Source: Asterochloris sp. CNOR1 (taxonomy: Eukaryota; Chlorophyta; Trebouxiophyceae; Trebouxiales; Trebouxiaceae). Taken from it: DNA of 64,000 nt. Location: the NCBI GenBank assembly GCA_963969365.1, contig OZ017746.1:2294001-2358000 (forward strand). The letters are read 5' to 3'. Made by a program: the position numbers and the translations under genes. Below are positions 11,101 to 22,700 of the stretch, one piece after another. The notes beneath the pieces were generated by a model. It saw nothing but the letters and a program-made list of their open reading frames with translations, searched no databases and had not been told where the DNA came from. The stretch's first letter is position 1. Each line of letters begins with the position of its first letter.

Positions 11101-13128
11101 ATCACGATCGACAACAGCACCACAGCTGCCTACTCCCTTGTGGGCATTGTGTGCCTGGACCGCAAGGGCCTCGCTTTTGACCTGATGCGAACTCTGAAGG
11201 ACATGAACGTACGAGTGGCCTTTGGCAGCATCAACACCCGCGCGCGCAGCTGCGAGGCTGACCTCTTCGTCCAAGAAGTGGATGGCAGTCGGATAGAAGC
11301 CCCGTGAGTCACTGGTGCTATGAGGGCCGCACTGCAGCATGAGTGACCTTGAAGGCTTTGTTCAGGGCAGGACGTGCAAGCACCGCAGCATGGAGGACCC
11401 GTGAGTCATTGCTGCAAATGTGTGGAGCTGCCAGGAAGGTTCTGCCTGGTCTCATAGCCTGCTCTGTACGTTACTCATGCCTCTGTGATGAGGACCTTTT
11501 GTAGTCGTTGGAACATTGCTCACGGCGGCATATAGCACCTGCACGTCTTTGGTGCTTTGTACAGGGCAGCAATGCGCAACAGCAAGTGGATGGCACCGCA
11601 TAGCGGCCCCTGGTGCCTCTTTCAGGGCAGTGGTCTTGCGTCCTCATGCGCAATCCACAGCATCAAAATGGGTGGCCACAGGCGGTTGAAGCGTCTTGCC
11701 CCAGCATTATGCACAGCCTCTTGAGCATGGCGGCCGCTTTTGGAGCAGGCGTCAAGGCCTGCAGTGGCATGCAGGTGGCTGGCCCAGGTGAGCCTGAAGT
11801 GCCAGTGTGCAGCACCTGAGGCTTGGTGCCTGCCGCAGGGTTGTAGCCAGGGCCTGCAGAAATGCACGAGCAGCTGCCGCAGGTGTTCTGGTGAAACAGA
11901 GGTACCGGTGCGCATCGCCTCAGGGTTAGAGCCTGCTTGCAGGGACTCACAGCAAGAGCTGAAGGACCGCATCAGGCAGGCTGTGGCCCTGCCCGTCCGT
12001 ATTGCAATCAAAGGTGACTGTCTTGAAACAGCTCATGCCTGGGGCCCTGTGACTCAAACGGCTCAAGTCTGCTGGCTGAAACAATGGTACACTCAAATGT
12101 CAGCTTGAAGCAGCATGACAGCAAACAGCTCGTCGCCACATACTACCTCAACCATACGGGAGCTCATGCAGGACAACTCAGGGGTGCAGTCCTGTCGTAG
12201 GCTGCTGCCAATGTGCTGCCAAGATTGCCAAACCATTGCCCTGCAGATGTCTATGACGAGACCTGCACAGAGCTGCTCGTCACTGCCAACCTCGACAGTG
12301 GTGGCCGGGGCCGGCCAAGAGTGACGTATGATGTTACCGCTGCTCTGAACGCCATGCACCTGTGAGTGCAAGTGCATTGTGTGGGCTGGAATATTCTGCT
12401 TCTGCGGTGCACCTGTACTTGCACTGCTGTGACCGACCAGAGCAGTGTGCTGCCCTGATGTCCGCCCCGACCGCAACTCACATTTACGCTACCCGCAGCT
12501 ATCTGCCAGACTGCCCTGCTCCTGTCACCTGTTGCCCTTGCTTTGTGTTCATGGTCTTGCTGCCAGCCTGCACACTTCCTGCCTCCTTGGGTCCTTGGGT
12601 CCCGGCCTTCCCTGCCTTTGCCCTGCATGAAGCCCCGGCCTCTGCTGCCAGCCTGCACAGCTTCCTGCCTGGGCCTGCACGGAGCCTGGGCGGTTGCTAC
12701 CACCTTGGTTTCCCCAGCCTGAGAGGGGAGCAGCATGAGTCTAAGAGCAACAGGCACCCTGGGTCACTGCAGTCTCAGTCCAGGCCCTGCCCTCCTGCAG
12801 GTGCGTATTCATGGCAGACGTGTACATTGAGGCTGTCAGCGACGCAGACAAGCGGCCTGAGGAGATCCACCGCTTCCTCATTCACACTGCAGATGGATGC
12901 AGGCTCCAGACAGTGGAGGAGAAGAGGTACACTCGAGGCATTGCACACTGGGTTCAGCATTGTGACCTGATGGCAGCTTGCCTGGGCGGGCTGTTGCTCG
13001 CATGTCATTTGCCCCCTCTGCGCAGGCGACTGGCAATGCAGGGCAGCTCTACCTGCATGTCAGGACAGTCTTGTTCATCGGCAATGACTGCCATCCCTGG
13101 TGGATGCTCAGCAGTCCTTCTGAAGTGA
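8170..13128 (+). CDS. ACT-domain-repeat protein, ACR9/ACR10 type
   Basis: Exons: 8170-8249, 8375-8540, 8893-9081 (or to 9099), 9259-9292, 9397-9504, 9593-9614, 9903-10035, 10316-10462, 11101-11303, 11943-12013, 12247-12361, 12801-12926, 13026-13128; about 498 residues. ACT repeats are recognisable around VRISCPDATGLGCDVTRML, VTSYDRAGVLHDLMHTLWE, LVGIVCLDRKGLAFDLMRTL and GRGRPRVTYDVTAALNAMHL, spaced as in plant ACR9/ACR10. These proteins carry ACT folds like the bacterial uridylyltransferase GlnD but no catalytic domain, and are thought to sense amino acids; the ligand here is unknown. Two introns start with GC (after 8540 and 9504). The end of exon 3 is ambiguous: AGG|GCTGAG keeps family spacing, while TGC|GTGTGT adds six residues. 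An in-frame codon upstream leaves the exact start slightly open. Confidence 0.88.
11024..11129 (+). repeat. 53-bp tandem duplication over the acceptor of ACR exon 9
   Basis: gctgcagatcac followed by cgacaac and gcaccacagctg occurs at 11041 and again at 11094, the second being the true intron end and exon start (11101). Over the central 34 bp I count three mismatches. Both copies carry CTGCAG|ATCAC. Using the upstream acceptor would add 53 nt and shift the frame, so it is either dead or yields a non-productive transcript. Confidence 0.85.
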
Positions 13129-13687
13129 ATGCAACACAGTGTGCTTCTCTGAGGACATGTTGCGCTGATGCAGGGCAGTATATGAGTGTGTGAGAGCCGC
13201 CTTGACAGGCAGGCTTCTGCACGGCCCTATGAACAGTAGGCCTCAGGAAGCAATCCAACCACACCCTGCTGCACATGCCAGCCGCCATGGGCCTGCAGCT
13301 GCTGGCCACAAATCTCTACTCAAGCAACTCACTGGCTGGAAATGGTCCCACTGAAATTGCAGAATCGATTTGGCTTGCAACGGTGTGAACGCATGCTGCC
13401 CCCGACTTTGCCGATTCACTTGTAACGCATGGGGAGAGGGGACTCCGGCGATCTACCATGCCGACACAAGCGCACAAGCAGGCCGCATTGGTCATCACCG
13501 TATGCACGTAGAAGGCCCTGTGCGTCAAGGCAGCCCCCCCAGACCCCTTCAGGCAGCAGTGTCGATTGCAGTCTGGAGCAGGCAAAACCCTCATTGATCA
13601 ATTGCGGCAGAAATGCAAATGCGGCCGGGTTCTCGACAGACTGGGCATGTTGTCATCACCGCAGCGCCATGTTGAGTAAGATGTGAC
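13129..13687. other. Intergenic region between ACR and the Pro-rich membrane protein
   Basis: These 559 bp hold the ACR 3' end and the promoter of the next gene, both plus strand. TGTAA at 13421-13425 is a plausible polyadenylation signal for ACR. The last 20 bp form part of the inverted repeat listed separately. No gene seen. Confidence 0.5.
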
Positions 13688-13706
13688 ATGTCACCCCTCA
13701 ACATGG
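13667..13706 (+). promoter_or_regulatory. Nested inverted repeats around the start codon
   Basis: CCATGTTGAG (13667-13676) is the exact inverse of CTCAACATGG (13697-13706). Between them lies a perfect 12-bp palindrome, GTGACATGTCAC (13683-13694), which contains the first in-frame ATG (13688). The second in-frame ATG (13703) lies in the right outer arm. In RNA the outer arms could pair and enclose the first AUG; in DNA the inner palindrome contains TGACATGTCA, which resembles a bZIP-type site. Function is inference. Confidence 0.6.
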
Positions 13707-16700
13707 CCGTGACTGCCCACAGGCTGCACTCAGCTGTGCTGTTGCTCTGTCTGGCAGCAGCACTGGATGCAGAAGAGCTAAGCCGTAAGGTGAGCAAGCA
13801 AGCCTGGGTTAGGTCCTGTGCTGCTGATCTGATCCATACTGCCCTGCTGCAGGCTCTTGACAACAAGGGGTCTCATGCAGCCCCACACCTAGAGCAGATG
13901 CACCCTCTGAGCCCCGCAAGCTTGAAGATGAGCCGTGGCCTGCTGCAGACAACAGCGCCACCAACCACCAATGCCTGCACTGGCCAAAGAACATGTGACA
14001 CAGGTTAGGGGCCTGCTCCTGCCTCCTTCAATCCCCTGCTCAGGAGTGCAGGCCAGGACAGAGGGTGGAGGCTGCAATCCGCAGTCTGTCACCCCTATGG
14101 TGCACACTCTGCCCCTGCCAAGACGGGAGTGCTGGGCGCCATGCCAGCGCACAACAACTGTACGACGATGCATGCACACTGCAACCTGCTACTGCAGGGT
14201 GCACCGCCGTCCAAGCGCCTGATGGAAACTGCGTCTGTTCGTGTCCAGCGCCGCCACCTTCTCCACCCTCGCCGCCGCCACCACCGCCCTCCCCTCCAGC
14301 GCCGCCCAGGTGAGCAGCACGGCTAGGAAGAGGAAGTCTCAAGCCAGGGCAGAGTGCGTTTTGCAAAGCAACCCAGGGACTGTCTTACCGTGGAGAAGGT
14401 GGGGCAAACAGCCCTGCACAGTAGAGCTTTGCACCACCATGCAACTGCAGCAAGATGGTTTGAGCCCCCCAGCGAAAGAACCAACATGCAACAAAGTTCT
14501 GACTTGCTCCTGCCATTTTATGATGTTTGAAAACTTCCCAGAGTGCCAGGCAGTAAGCACATGCAGGGACAATCCCTGCCAGCAAGCTTGCCAATGTGAA
14601 ATGATCTGCTGAGCCCCCAAGGTGCTCTCCCTGGTGAGCAGTCACAGAGTAAGCGTGGAACTGCTTGTCCAAGTCTCCACATCCAAGCACCTTGCTCAGC
14701 GCTGTGCCACAAGTAGCAGGTTTGCATGATAGAGGAGGTGGCCCCTTGCCAGCCAGCCCAGAGTGGTGCAGTCATTGCGCAACGCCACACTGTTGATGAG
14801 TTACAAGGGCCATGGCTGGCCACACCTGTATGTGAGCACTGCAGGGTGCTGCAGCCCTCACACGTGTGCTCTGCACACTCTGCCTTGGGCACCATGGTGC
14901 TACGGTTCCAGGTTGCTTGTAACCTGCAGCCTGCCGCCAAGGTCCACCTCTTATTGGCCTCTGTATGAATGGCTGCGCATGGGCTGCTGCGCCCAGAACC
15001 CCTGTGCTCTGAGGTCTACTTCACCTACAGCTGTGACCCTTAGGTGCAGATGTGGCATTCAGATGCATTAGAGTCTGCCAGTACTCTGACTGCTCACTTC
15101 ATGCGATCCACCTGGTCCCTGTTGCTGCCTGCTGCTGATGCTGATGCTCTGATTGTGTGGTATTGTTGCTCCCTGTGACGCTGGGATCCATCTGACTGGT
15201 CACTCTTGTTGATATATTGCTGATCTGCCGCCTGCAGCCTGCCGCCTAGTACACCTCCAAGTGAGGGAACTAGCCTTGTCATTAGACTGCATAGCTTCTG
15301 TGATTCAGCATGTCCGACTTGTTGCCTGCAGCCCACCGCCGAGTCCGCCCCCAAGTCCGCCGCCACCAATACCTCCGCCGCCACCTATACCTCCGCCGCC
15401 ACCGCCAAGGTATGCACCGCACTGCAGCTGCTCACTCACATCTGCAGTCCACTACCCTGACAAGCAGCGGCTCAGGTATGAGCGGCAATGCAGCAAGGGT
15501 GTGCGATGCCTGCTGCAGCCTCGGATGTGTTCAGCGCTGGCTGCACCCCAGGACTGTCAGCCAGGCACTGCAGGGCTAGCTGCTCATGCCTGCTGCTGCA
15601 TTTGGAGTCACAGCAATCACTGGGGCAGACAGCATCCTTCAGTATAAATGTTGAAGAACATGTCGGCGCCCAGGCTCTCTGCCAGCTGTTCACGTGCCCA
15701 GTCTGTCAAGCATCGCCCAGAGCGCAGGCTTTCAAGACTGCCCCTACCCGTGCCCTGCTTTAAACTAGCTGTGTTCTCCAGGCCGGGAGCAAGACCTCTG
15801 TCCTGGCACCACCAGCGTCCACTGCATGCATGCAAGAAGCACAGCATGGGCCCTGTGCCTCTGCGCCGCAGTCCTTAGCCAGCAGCACTGATGTCCGCGT
15901 ACCCGGAGGAGTGGGGTCATTGCTGTGTGTGTCGCCCTGATGAAAACTCACCCTGGACTGAGGCCGGCCACGTATTTGTTGTGCCCTGCAGTCCGCCGCC
16001 ACCTTCGCCGCCCCCGCCGCCGCCGTCGCCCCCACATCCCCCGCCACCACCCTCCCCTCCCCCAGCCAAGGGGGCCTCAAGCCCGCCGCCCCCCAGGCGG
16101 CCGCCGCCGCCACCTGCCACCACCACAGCGGCGCCAACAATGGCTCCTGCCAGCCCTCCTCCCTCGCCAGAGACCAGCCTGCCACCGCCTGCTGCCAGCC
16201 CGCCACCGCCTGCTGCCAGTCCGCCACCGCCTGCTGCCAGCCCGCCACCGCCTGCTGCCGCCAGTCCGCCTCCGCCAGAAACCAGCCCGCCACCGCCTGC
16301 TGCCAGCCCGCCACCGCCTGAAGCCAGCCCACCACCGCCTGCTGCCCACCCGCCACCGCCTGCTGCCAGCCCGCCTCCGCCGGAAACCAGTCCGCCACCG
16401 CCTGCTACCAGCCCGCCACCGCCTGCTGCCAGTCCGCCTCCGCCTGAAGCCAGTCCGCCCCCGCCTGCCGAGAGTCCGCCGCCTCCAGAGAGCAGCCCGC
16501 CTCCACCAGGGGCGGGTCCACCTCCTCCGGCCAGCAGTCCGCCACTTCCAGAGAGCAGCCCACCTCCACCAGGTGCGGGTCCACCTCCTCCGGCCAGCAG
16601 TCCGCCACCTCCTGCAGCCAGTCCGCCGCCACCGGACATCAGCCCGCCGCCGCCTGCAGTAGCAAGTCCACCACCTCCAGCGCTCAGCCTTGATACACCC

Positions 16701-19700
16701 ACCACCAGCACTGCGCCCACCACAAGCACAGCGCCAGCTGCTACTACTTCAGGCACACCGAGCAGCACAGCTGTGGCCACCCCCTCAGATGCTCTAACCA
16801 CCAGCAGCGCACCAGGCAGCACTGCCTCTGAGACGCCTGCGCCTTCAGCAACAGAATTGACAAGTGTCCCTGCTGCAAGCTCCCCTGAAGCCTCTGCTGC
16901 AGACGCTGGCACGCCAGCAACAGCACCTAGTACCTCTGTGCCCACAGCTGCAGGTGCGCTGCAGTAGCTGGTGCACATGCCCTCCAGCACACCTGCAGTT
17001 GTGGGCAATCTCTGCGCTGTGTTCTGTGTCTGCATGCAGCCTGCACATGGCCAGGCCGTCCACACCTTCCTGCATGCCATGTCGCCTGTGTTACAGCCCC
17101 CAAACATTTACCAAACCAAAAAGGCATACTTCTGACCCACCTGTACCTTTCTGCAGGGATGAGCTCCACTCCAGCTGCCCCAACGACTGAATCGCCAGCA
17201 GGTGAGAAGCTCCCTTCCTCAGGCCCAACTGTGCAAAGGGCCCTTTAGTGAGGGCCTCCTCTTTTACAAGAAGACACCGACACGAAAACAATTTGCTTGA
17301 GCACTCAAAAGGAGAGAAGTCAATGGCAGCAGGACCTTTGGAGCACCAGAGCTCATCGCTGCTGCATGCTCTTCCTACAAGAAGATGGTGCTCAGGAGTT
17401 GTGCAGGCAGACAGATGCAGCCGCCTTAGTGGAGACCATTTTGTGTAGCAGTACTACTGATATGCACTGAAGTGCGCCTGTCCCTGCAGACGTCTTTGTG
17501 GAGTTTGTGCCGCCGCCTCCAGCAGAGCCGCCCCCGCCGCAGGCGCCAGCAGCACGGCCCCCGCCAGTCACCACAGCCCGCCCTGGGCCCCCACCCGCGC
17601 CTGGCGCCACTGCAGCCAGCACCACTGCAGCGCCGGCCTCCCACCAGCCCCCACCGCCTGCCAACCTGGCCCCTCTGGCTACCGCCAGCGCAGGCAGCAC
17701 GCAGCAGCCCAGCGTGTCCTTTGATGCTGTCATCACCCATGTGGACGTCAGCACGGTGCAGGTGAGCCCCCCCCCTGAGGCAGTGTGTGCGTCGAGGCAG
17801 CATGTGGGGAGCACAGTGTGGCATTTGATGCTATGGTCCAACGCTACATGTTGGGACTGTGCAGGCAAGGGCTACCTCAACCCCTTTTGCTGTGCTCAGC
17901 ACAAGCATTCGTGACCAGCATGACAGCATTGTCCATGGGTGCTGACTGGCTTGCAGGCATGTGACACAAGGTGGACCAAGCAGCATCGGCGCTGCTTGCA
18001 ATCACAACAAGCCTGCAGCAGCGCTCTGCCCTGTGCTGGCTGTCAGCAATGCTGTGGGGCATCTGTTGCTGGCCGTCAGCACAGTGGCAGAGCCCAGCCC
18101 TGTGCACAAGATGCATCACGCTTTTGCAGGAGAAGCGCTGCCCTGTGCAGGCTACCAACAATGCCATGGGGAACCTGTCGCTGGCCATCAGCACTGCGGC
18201 AGAGCCCATCCCAGTGGATGTGCTCATTGTCCAGCTGAATGGGGTGCAGCAGCAGGCGCAGCAGCTGGGCTACTCCCGGCGCGGCCTCCGGCAGGATAAC
18301 AGCCTGCAGCTGACCATCAATGTGACCTTTCCCCCAGTCAGCTACCAGGTGAAGCACAAAAAGCACCCCGGGCTGTGCACCTGGCTGTCTCAAGGGTGTA
18401 AGGGCTGCTCGGCAGAGCCACCACTGGGTGGTGTTGCCCCATACACGAATGCAGCGAGGGCTGATAATTGCGGTTTGCACTTTTGCAACGTGCACCACCA
18501 CAGTAAGGCAGTCCGCACAGCAATTGGTGCGCACTGCATCCGGCTCTGCAAGTGACAGGTGATGCGGCGCCTGGTGCCTGTGTGCACCATGCACTTGACT
18601 CTGAGATTGGGACACGTCCTGCTCCTTGTCTCTGCAGGTGGACACAGTGTCCGCAGCTAACACGCTGGCAAATCTTGTTCAGAATTCCCCCGCTCAGATC
18701 ATCTCAAATGCCAAGGGACCTCTCTCCACCGCCACCACTGTCCTCAGCAACCCCGCTGTGGCAGTGGCAATCATCTCTCTGGCCAGCGCTGCCACTGCAC
18801 CCCCTGCTACCGGAGAGGCACCTGTCGTCTTCCTGATTGCTGCCAGTGCTGAGGCGGAAGTGGGTGTGCACCGTCTCTGTTGCCTGGCATGCAATGCTTG
18901 CCGGGAGCACCAGGGCCTCCTGTGCCTCTGCACAGCCAGTGGGCAGGCCTGGCCCTTCCGCCCCACCGGTGTCTGCTGCCACCCTGCACTGTACTGCACT
19001 TGAGCCCAACCACAGGGCCGTGGAGCTCTTGGTCGGCTGTGTGGCCCATGGCGGCAGCAAGACAACAGGGGCAGCCTCTGCTGTGGGTGCAGTGTATCAA
19101 CTCCCTGATGTCCTGCAGGGATCAGCCACGGTGCGCAGCGTCAACAGCAGCAGCCCTGCTGCTGCCGCAAGCCCATCGGCAAGATCTGGCACTGCAAAGA
19201 CAGGCATCATCATTGGAATAGCTGCAGCGGCAGGTGTTCTACTCATGGGTGAGCAGTGCCTCAGAACTTCACATGGCTGCTTCTATCGGTGACTGCGAGA
19301 GCTTCGCCTGGTAGAGTCATGCATGGGCGCCATCCTGCAGTGACTGGCATGGCCACTGCTGAGAGCTGACTGATGCCAGGCAGGCTGCAGGCGCCTGCCT
19401 GGTATGCAGTGTTGTGTCTGTGGTGCACTCTGTGTGTGAATGCCCCTGCGGTGAGGGCATGATGGCTTGTGACTGGCCCCAAGCAGGCTGCAGCAGCTTA
19501 CATGCGCTGGCGCTGCAGACTGCATCATGTGCATGCAGGGGCTCCTGCCGGCGTGTTGCAGACGATGACTGCTGGTGCGCTGCAGTGACGGCTGCAGCGT
19601 GCTGGCGATGGCAGTGGTACCGGATGGTGGCGGCCTGGTGCACTCGCAGGCAGAAGGCTGACACGGTCAAAGAGGTGCGCTGGCAGCATGAGGTGCCATG

Positions 19701-22700
19701 CTGGCTGGGTGTCAGTAGCAGCAGTGGGACAGCCTCTCCAAGGCCATGCCTTCTTGCTGCTTGTGAACTCCGCCTTGCTCTAAAACATCACGACTCAGTC
19801 CCGGTGCCTGCAGAGCTTCGAAAATTCTCCCAGATACGGCAGCACAGCATCCGGGGATCATATGGGAGATGGGGATGCTGCCAATGGTGAGCCGTCATCA
19901 CTGCCAGTCCTGGGCTTGCTGCAGGTATGGGCACTCAGCACCAACCTCTCCTTGAGCTCAATCTGGCAGATCTCAACCTGCAGAGCTTGCTGCGCACCTG
20001 TCCGCGCAATGCTGGCCCAGCACTCGACCAGGGTTCCCCTGCAGTGCTGACCTTGAGCTGCATGGGCGCAGGCACCAAGCGGCAGCAGGTGACAGAGGGG
20101 CGCCTGCTGTCTTACATGACCACCCCGGCCGGGAGTGCAGACCCCCTGCTGAGCGGCAAGTCAGGCCCGCAGGCGTCCATGTTTCAGCTGGACCTCCCTG
20201 CCAAGCACCCCAAGTCTGTCGCCAGCAGCATGCCACAGGGTCTGCAGTGGCCAGGGCACGTAAATGGTGCGGCCGAGGACGGCAAGGCTCCAGAGGGGCT
20301 CAAGGTTCCCAGGTTTGCTTGTGCTGCGTTTCAGGGATGATCACGTCATCATTCCAGGTCGCTGTACGGTCATGCTGCAGCAGACTTGCCCCTATGAGAC
20401 ATGGACACATGGATGGACAGGCTTGGCCTTCAGTACCACCTGGCCAGGTCTGCCAAGGTCTGATAGTGAGCCATGCATTAGCCCTGGCTTCCGGTAAGCA
20501 GCGAGCAGCAAGGCAAGGCAAGCAGGCAGTCTCACAACATGTAAGGGAGTCCCCGTCAGCACTGGTAGCCTTGCTTGCAGTGCAAACACACCGCCAGCCC
20601 TAAGCACTTTGACACTTTGTGATGCATTGCATCTCAACGAGAATTGGTTACCCTGCCTACATCGACTCCATCTCAGGGAGCACCTTGCCCCTCTCAGCTG
20701 CTTGCAGCCCTCCTTACATTGCAACAGCCCCTCACGGCAACCCTCCTGCCTGTAGGGTCACCTTCTCAGGGATGTTGCCCCGACCAGCTCCTTGCAGCCT
20801 GGATTCCTCTGTGGGGCACTGCTGCATCTCACCAGCATGGTCTCTGCTGCCTGCAGGGACTCCTTTGCAGGGAACACCTTGGAGCTCAATGACGATGGGC
20901 GGCCTGTGCACCGCAACCTCCTGCACTGCCCCAGGCGGTCGTCAGGCAACAGGGTGTCAGCCTTTGTTGCCGGCGTTCGCAAGCGCATGTCCCCCCCGAC
21001 TATCCCCAAGGCTGCCAGCCACAGCAAGGTGCGCAGCATGCTGACGCAGTGGAGGTACAAGCACCACAGTCAGCAGGCCTTGCTCTGGGGTGCACCCCTG
21101 ACCAGCGCAAAAGTGTACAACGCGGCAGCCAGCAGACCTCAGCACAGCAGCAGAGGTGCACAGACATTTGTTTGGCTGGGCTTGCTGTTGCAAGCTGACG
21201 GAACTACACGAAATAGCTTCACGCTTGCACCAGGCAACATTCATGATGCCCGCACCAAGCGGCATCCTGTCTGCATACAGATGTGTACCACACACCAACT
21301 TGCACTCGCAGCTCCTCAAATTTCAACGCAGGAGATGCCGTGATGTTGCTGTGCATGCAGGAGCTGGAATCTGGCAGTTCAGCTGTGGATGCTGCAGACG
21401 CTGAGGCCTTAATTGGTGCACCACAGCCTGAGGAGCCAGCGCAGGACTGTGAGCTCATCCCAGGTGGGCACCAGCCTCAGTGAGATGGCTCCTACAGCAA
21501 AAATCGATGCACCTTGGGGCTACTCACCTCACACTGGTGGCTGCCATGATGTGCACAGCCTTGTCTAGACTTACACTGATCAAGCGTGCTGTTCATGCAA
21601 CCTATATGCAGCCTAAGTTTGAAAGTTGCAGCCTAGCATAGCTTTTTTGGCGCTGTCTTCAGCTGCTGTGGAGGTGGGAGCTTCAGCAGATCAGCCTGCA
21701 GCTCTCTCAAGAAGTCCTCCTGCTGCTTGGCTTCCTTCCCTCAAGTCCTTGCAGCTGGTGGACTTCACAGTGCTGATGCTTTCAAGTTGTTGCATGCAGC
21801 CCTTGCTGCTGCCTGATGCCAGTCTGCAACAGCCAGCCGCTGTCAAGCCTGCAGCTGAGCAAGCCTGCAGCGCCGCGCGAACAAGCTCCATAGCTGCCAT
21901 GACAACAAGACACCGCTGCCTGTGGGCCCCCACCCTGGCAGGCCTTGCAGCTTTTTCACATGGGCTCCCTGCTGCCTGCAGCCGTCAAAGAGGTGGACTT
22001 GAAGCAGAGGAAGGCTGTGGCACCCCCAAAGAAGCCCATGCAGCTGCCCGACGTGAAAGCACCGGTGGTGGAGCAGATTGTGGCGCCCCAGCTCAGCGCA
22101 GTGCAGACTGAGGGGGTGCTCCAAAACTACATGAACACCTTGCGAGCCCACAAGGAGCACGTTGCCAGGCTGCAGGCAGCTGCCACCACAGGTCAGCCTG
22201 TCTCTGCCACCCACAACCTTGAAGACCAGCAAGGGGCCTCTCAGGTGCTAGATGGGCCCTCCGTCAGGGGTCCAGGAGATAGCCAGCCTGGGCTGCAGCC
22301 AAGTCTGTCGCTCCAGGGGCAGCCCAAGTCCTCCAAGCAATCGTCTGGTGGGTGCTGCACCACCCAGCTTGCTTGCTGTTTGTTGTTGCTGGGTCCCTGC
22401 TTCCTCCTGCAGGATGCTGTGCCACACACATCCAGGTCTCTCTGGCGCCAGCCAGGCCATCAATTGCCTGCGACTGCGACACCCACTTTGTCTCGCAGCA
22501 TACTGTGACAAGCTGCACCATGGCTGCATTCTGGTTCGGGGTCGATCCTGCTGGATGGTGAGACGTGTGGGTGCCCCCTGCCACTGCAGCTGTGACCCTC
22601 AATCCTCTGTACCGAACTGCCGGGGAGCAGCGCCAGTCAGTCCTGTCCCAGGCTGCTGACACTGCAGAGCCCCCAGCCCAGCCTGAGGGCAGCAGCATGC

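Noticed and set aside
15760-16632. Long minus-strand Gly- or Trp/Gln-rich open frames opposite the Pro-rich exon
   Set aside because: Antisense shadows of CCG/CCA proline codons in a GC-rich repeat.
21661-21780. An extra exon (AAVEVGASADQPAAL) in the membrane protein gene
   Set aside because: Skipping from 21463 to 21982 matches phase directly; no donor in the segment restores phase convincingly. It may be another relic of the following exon.
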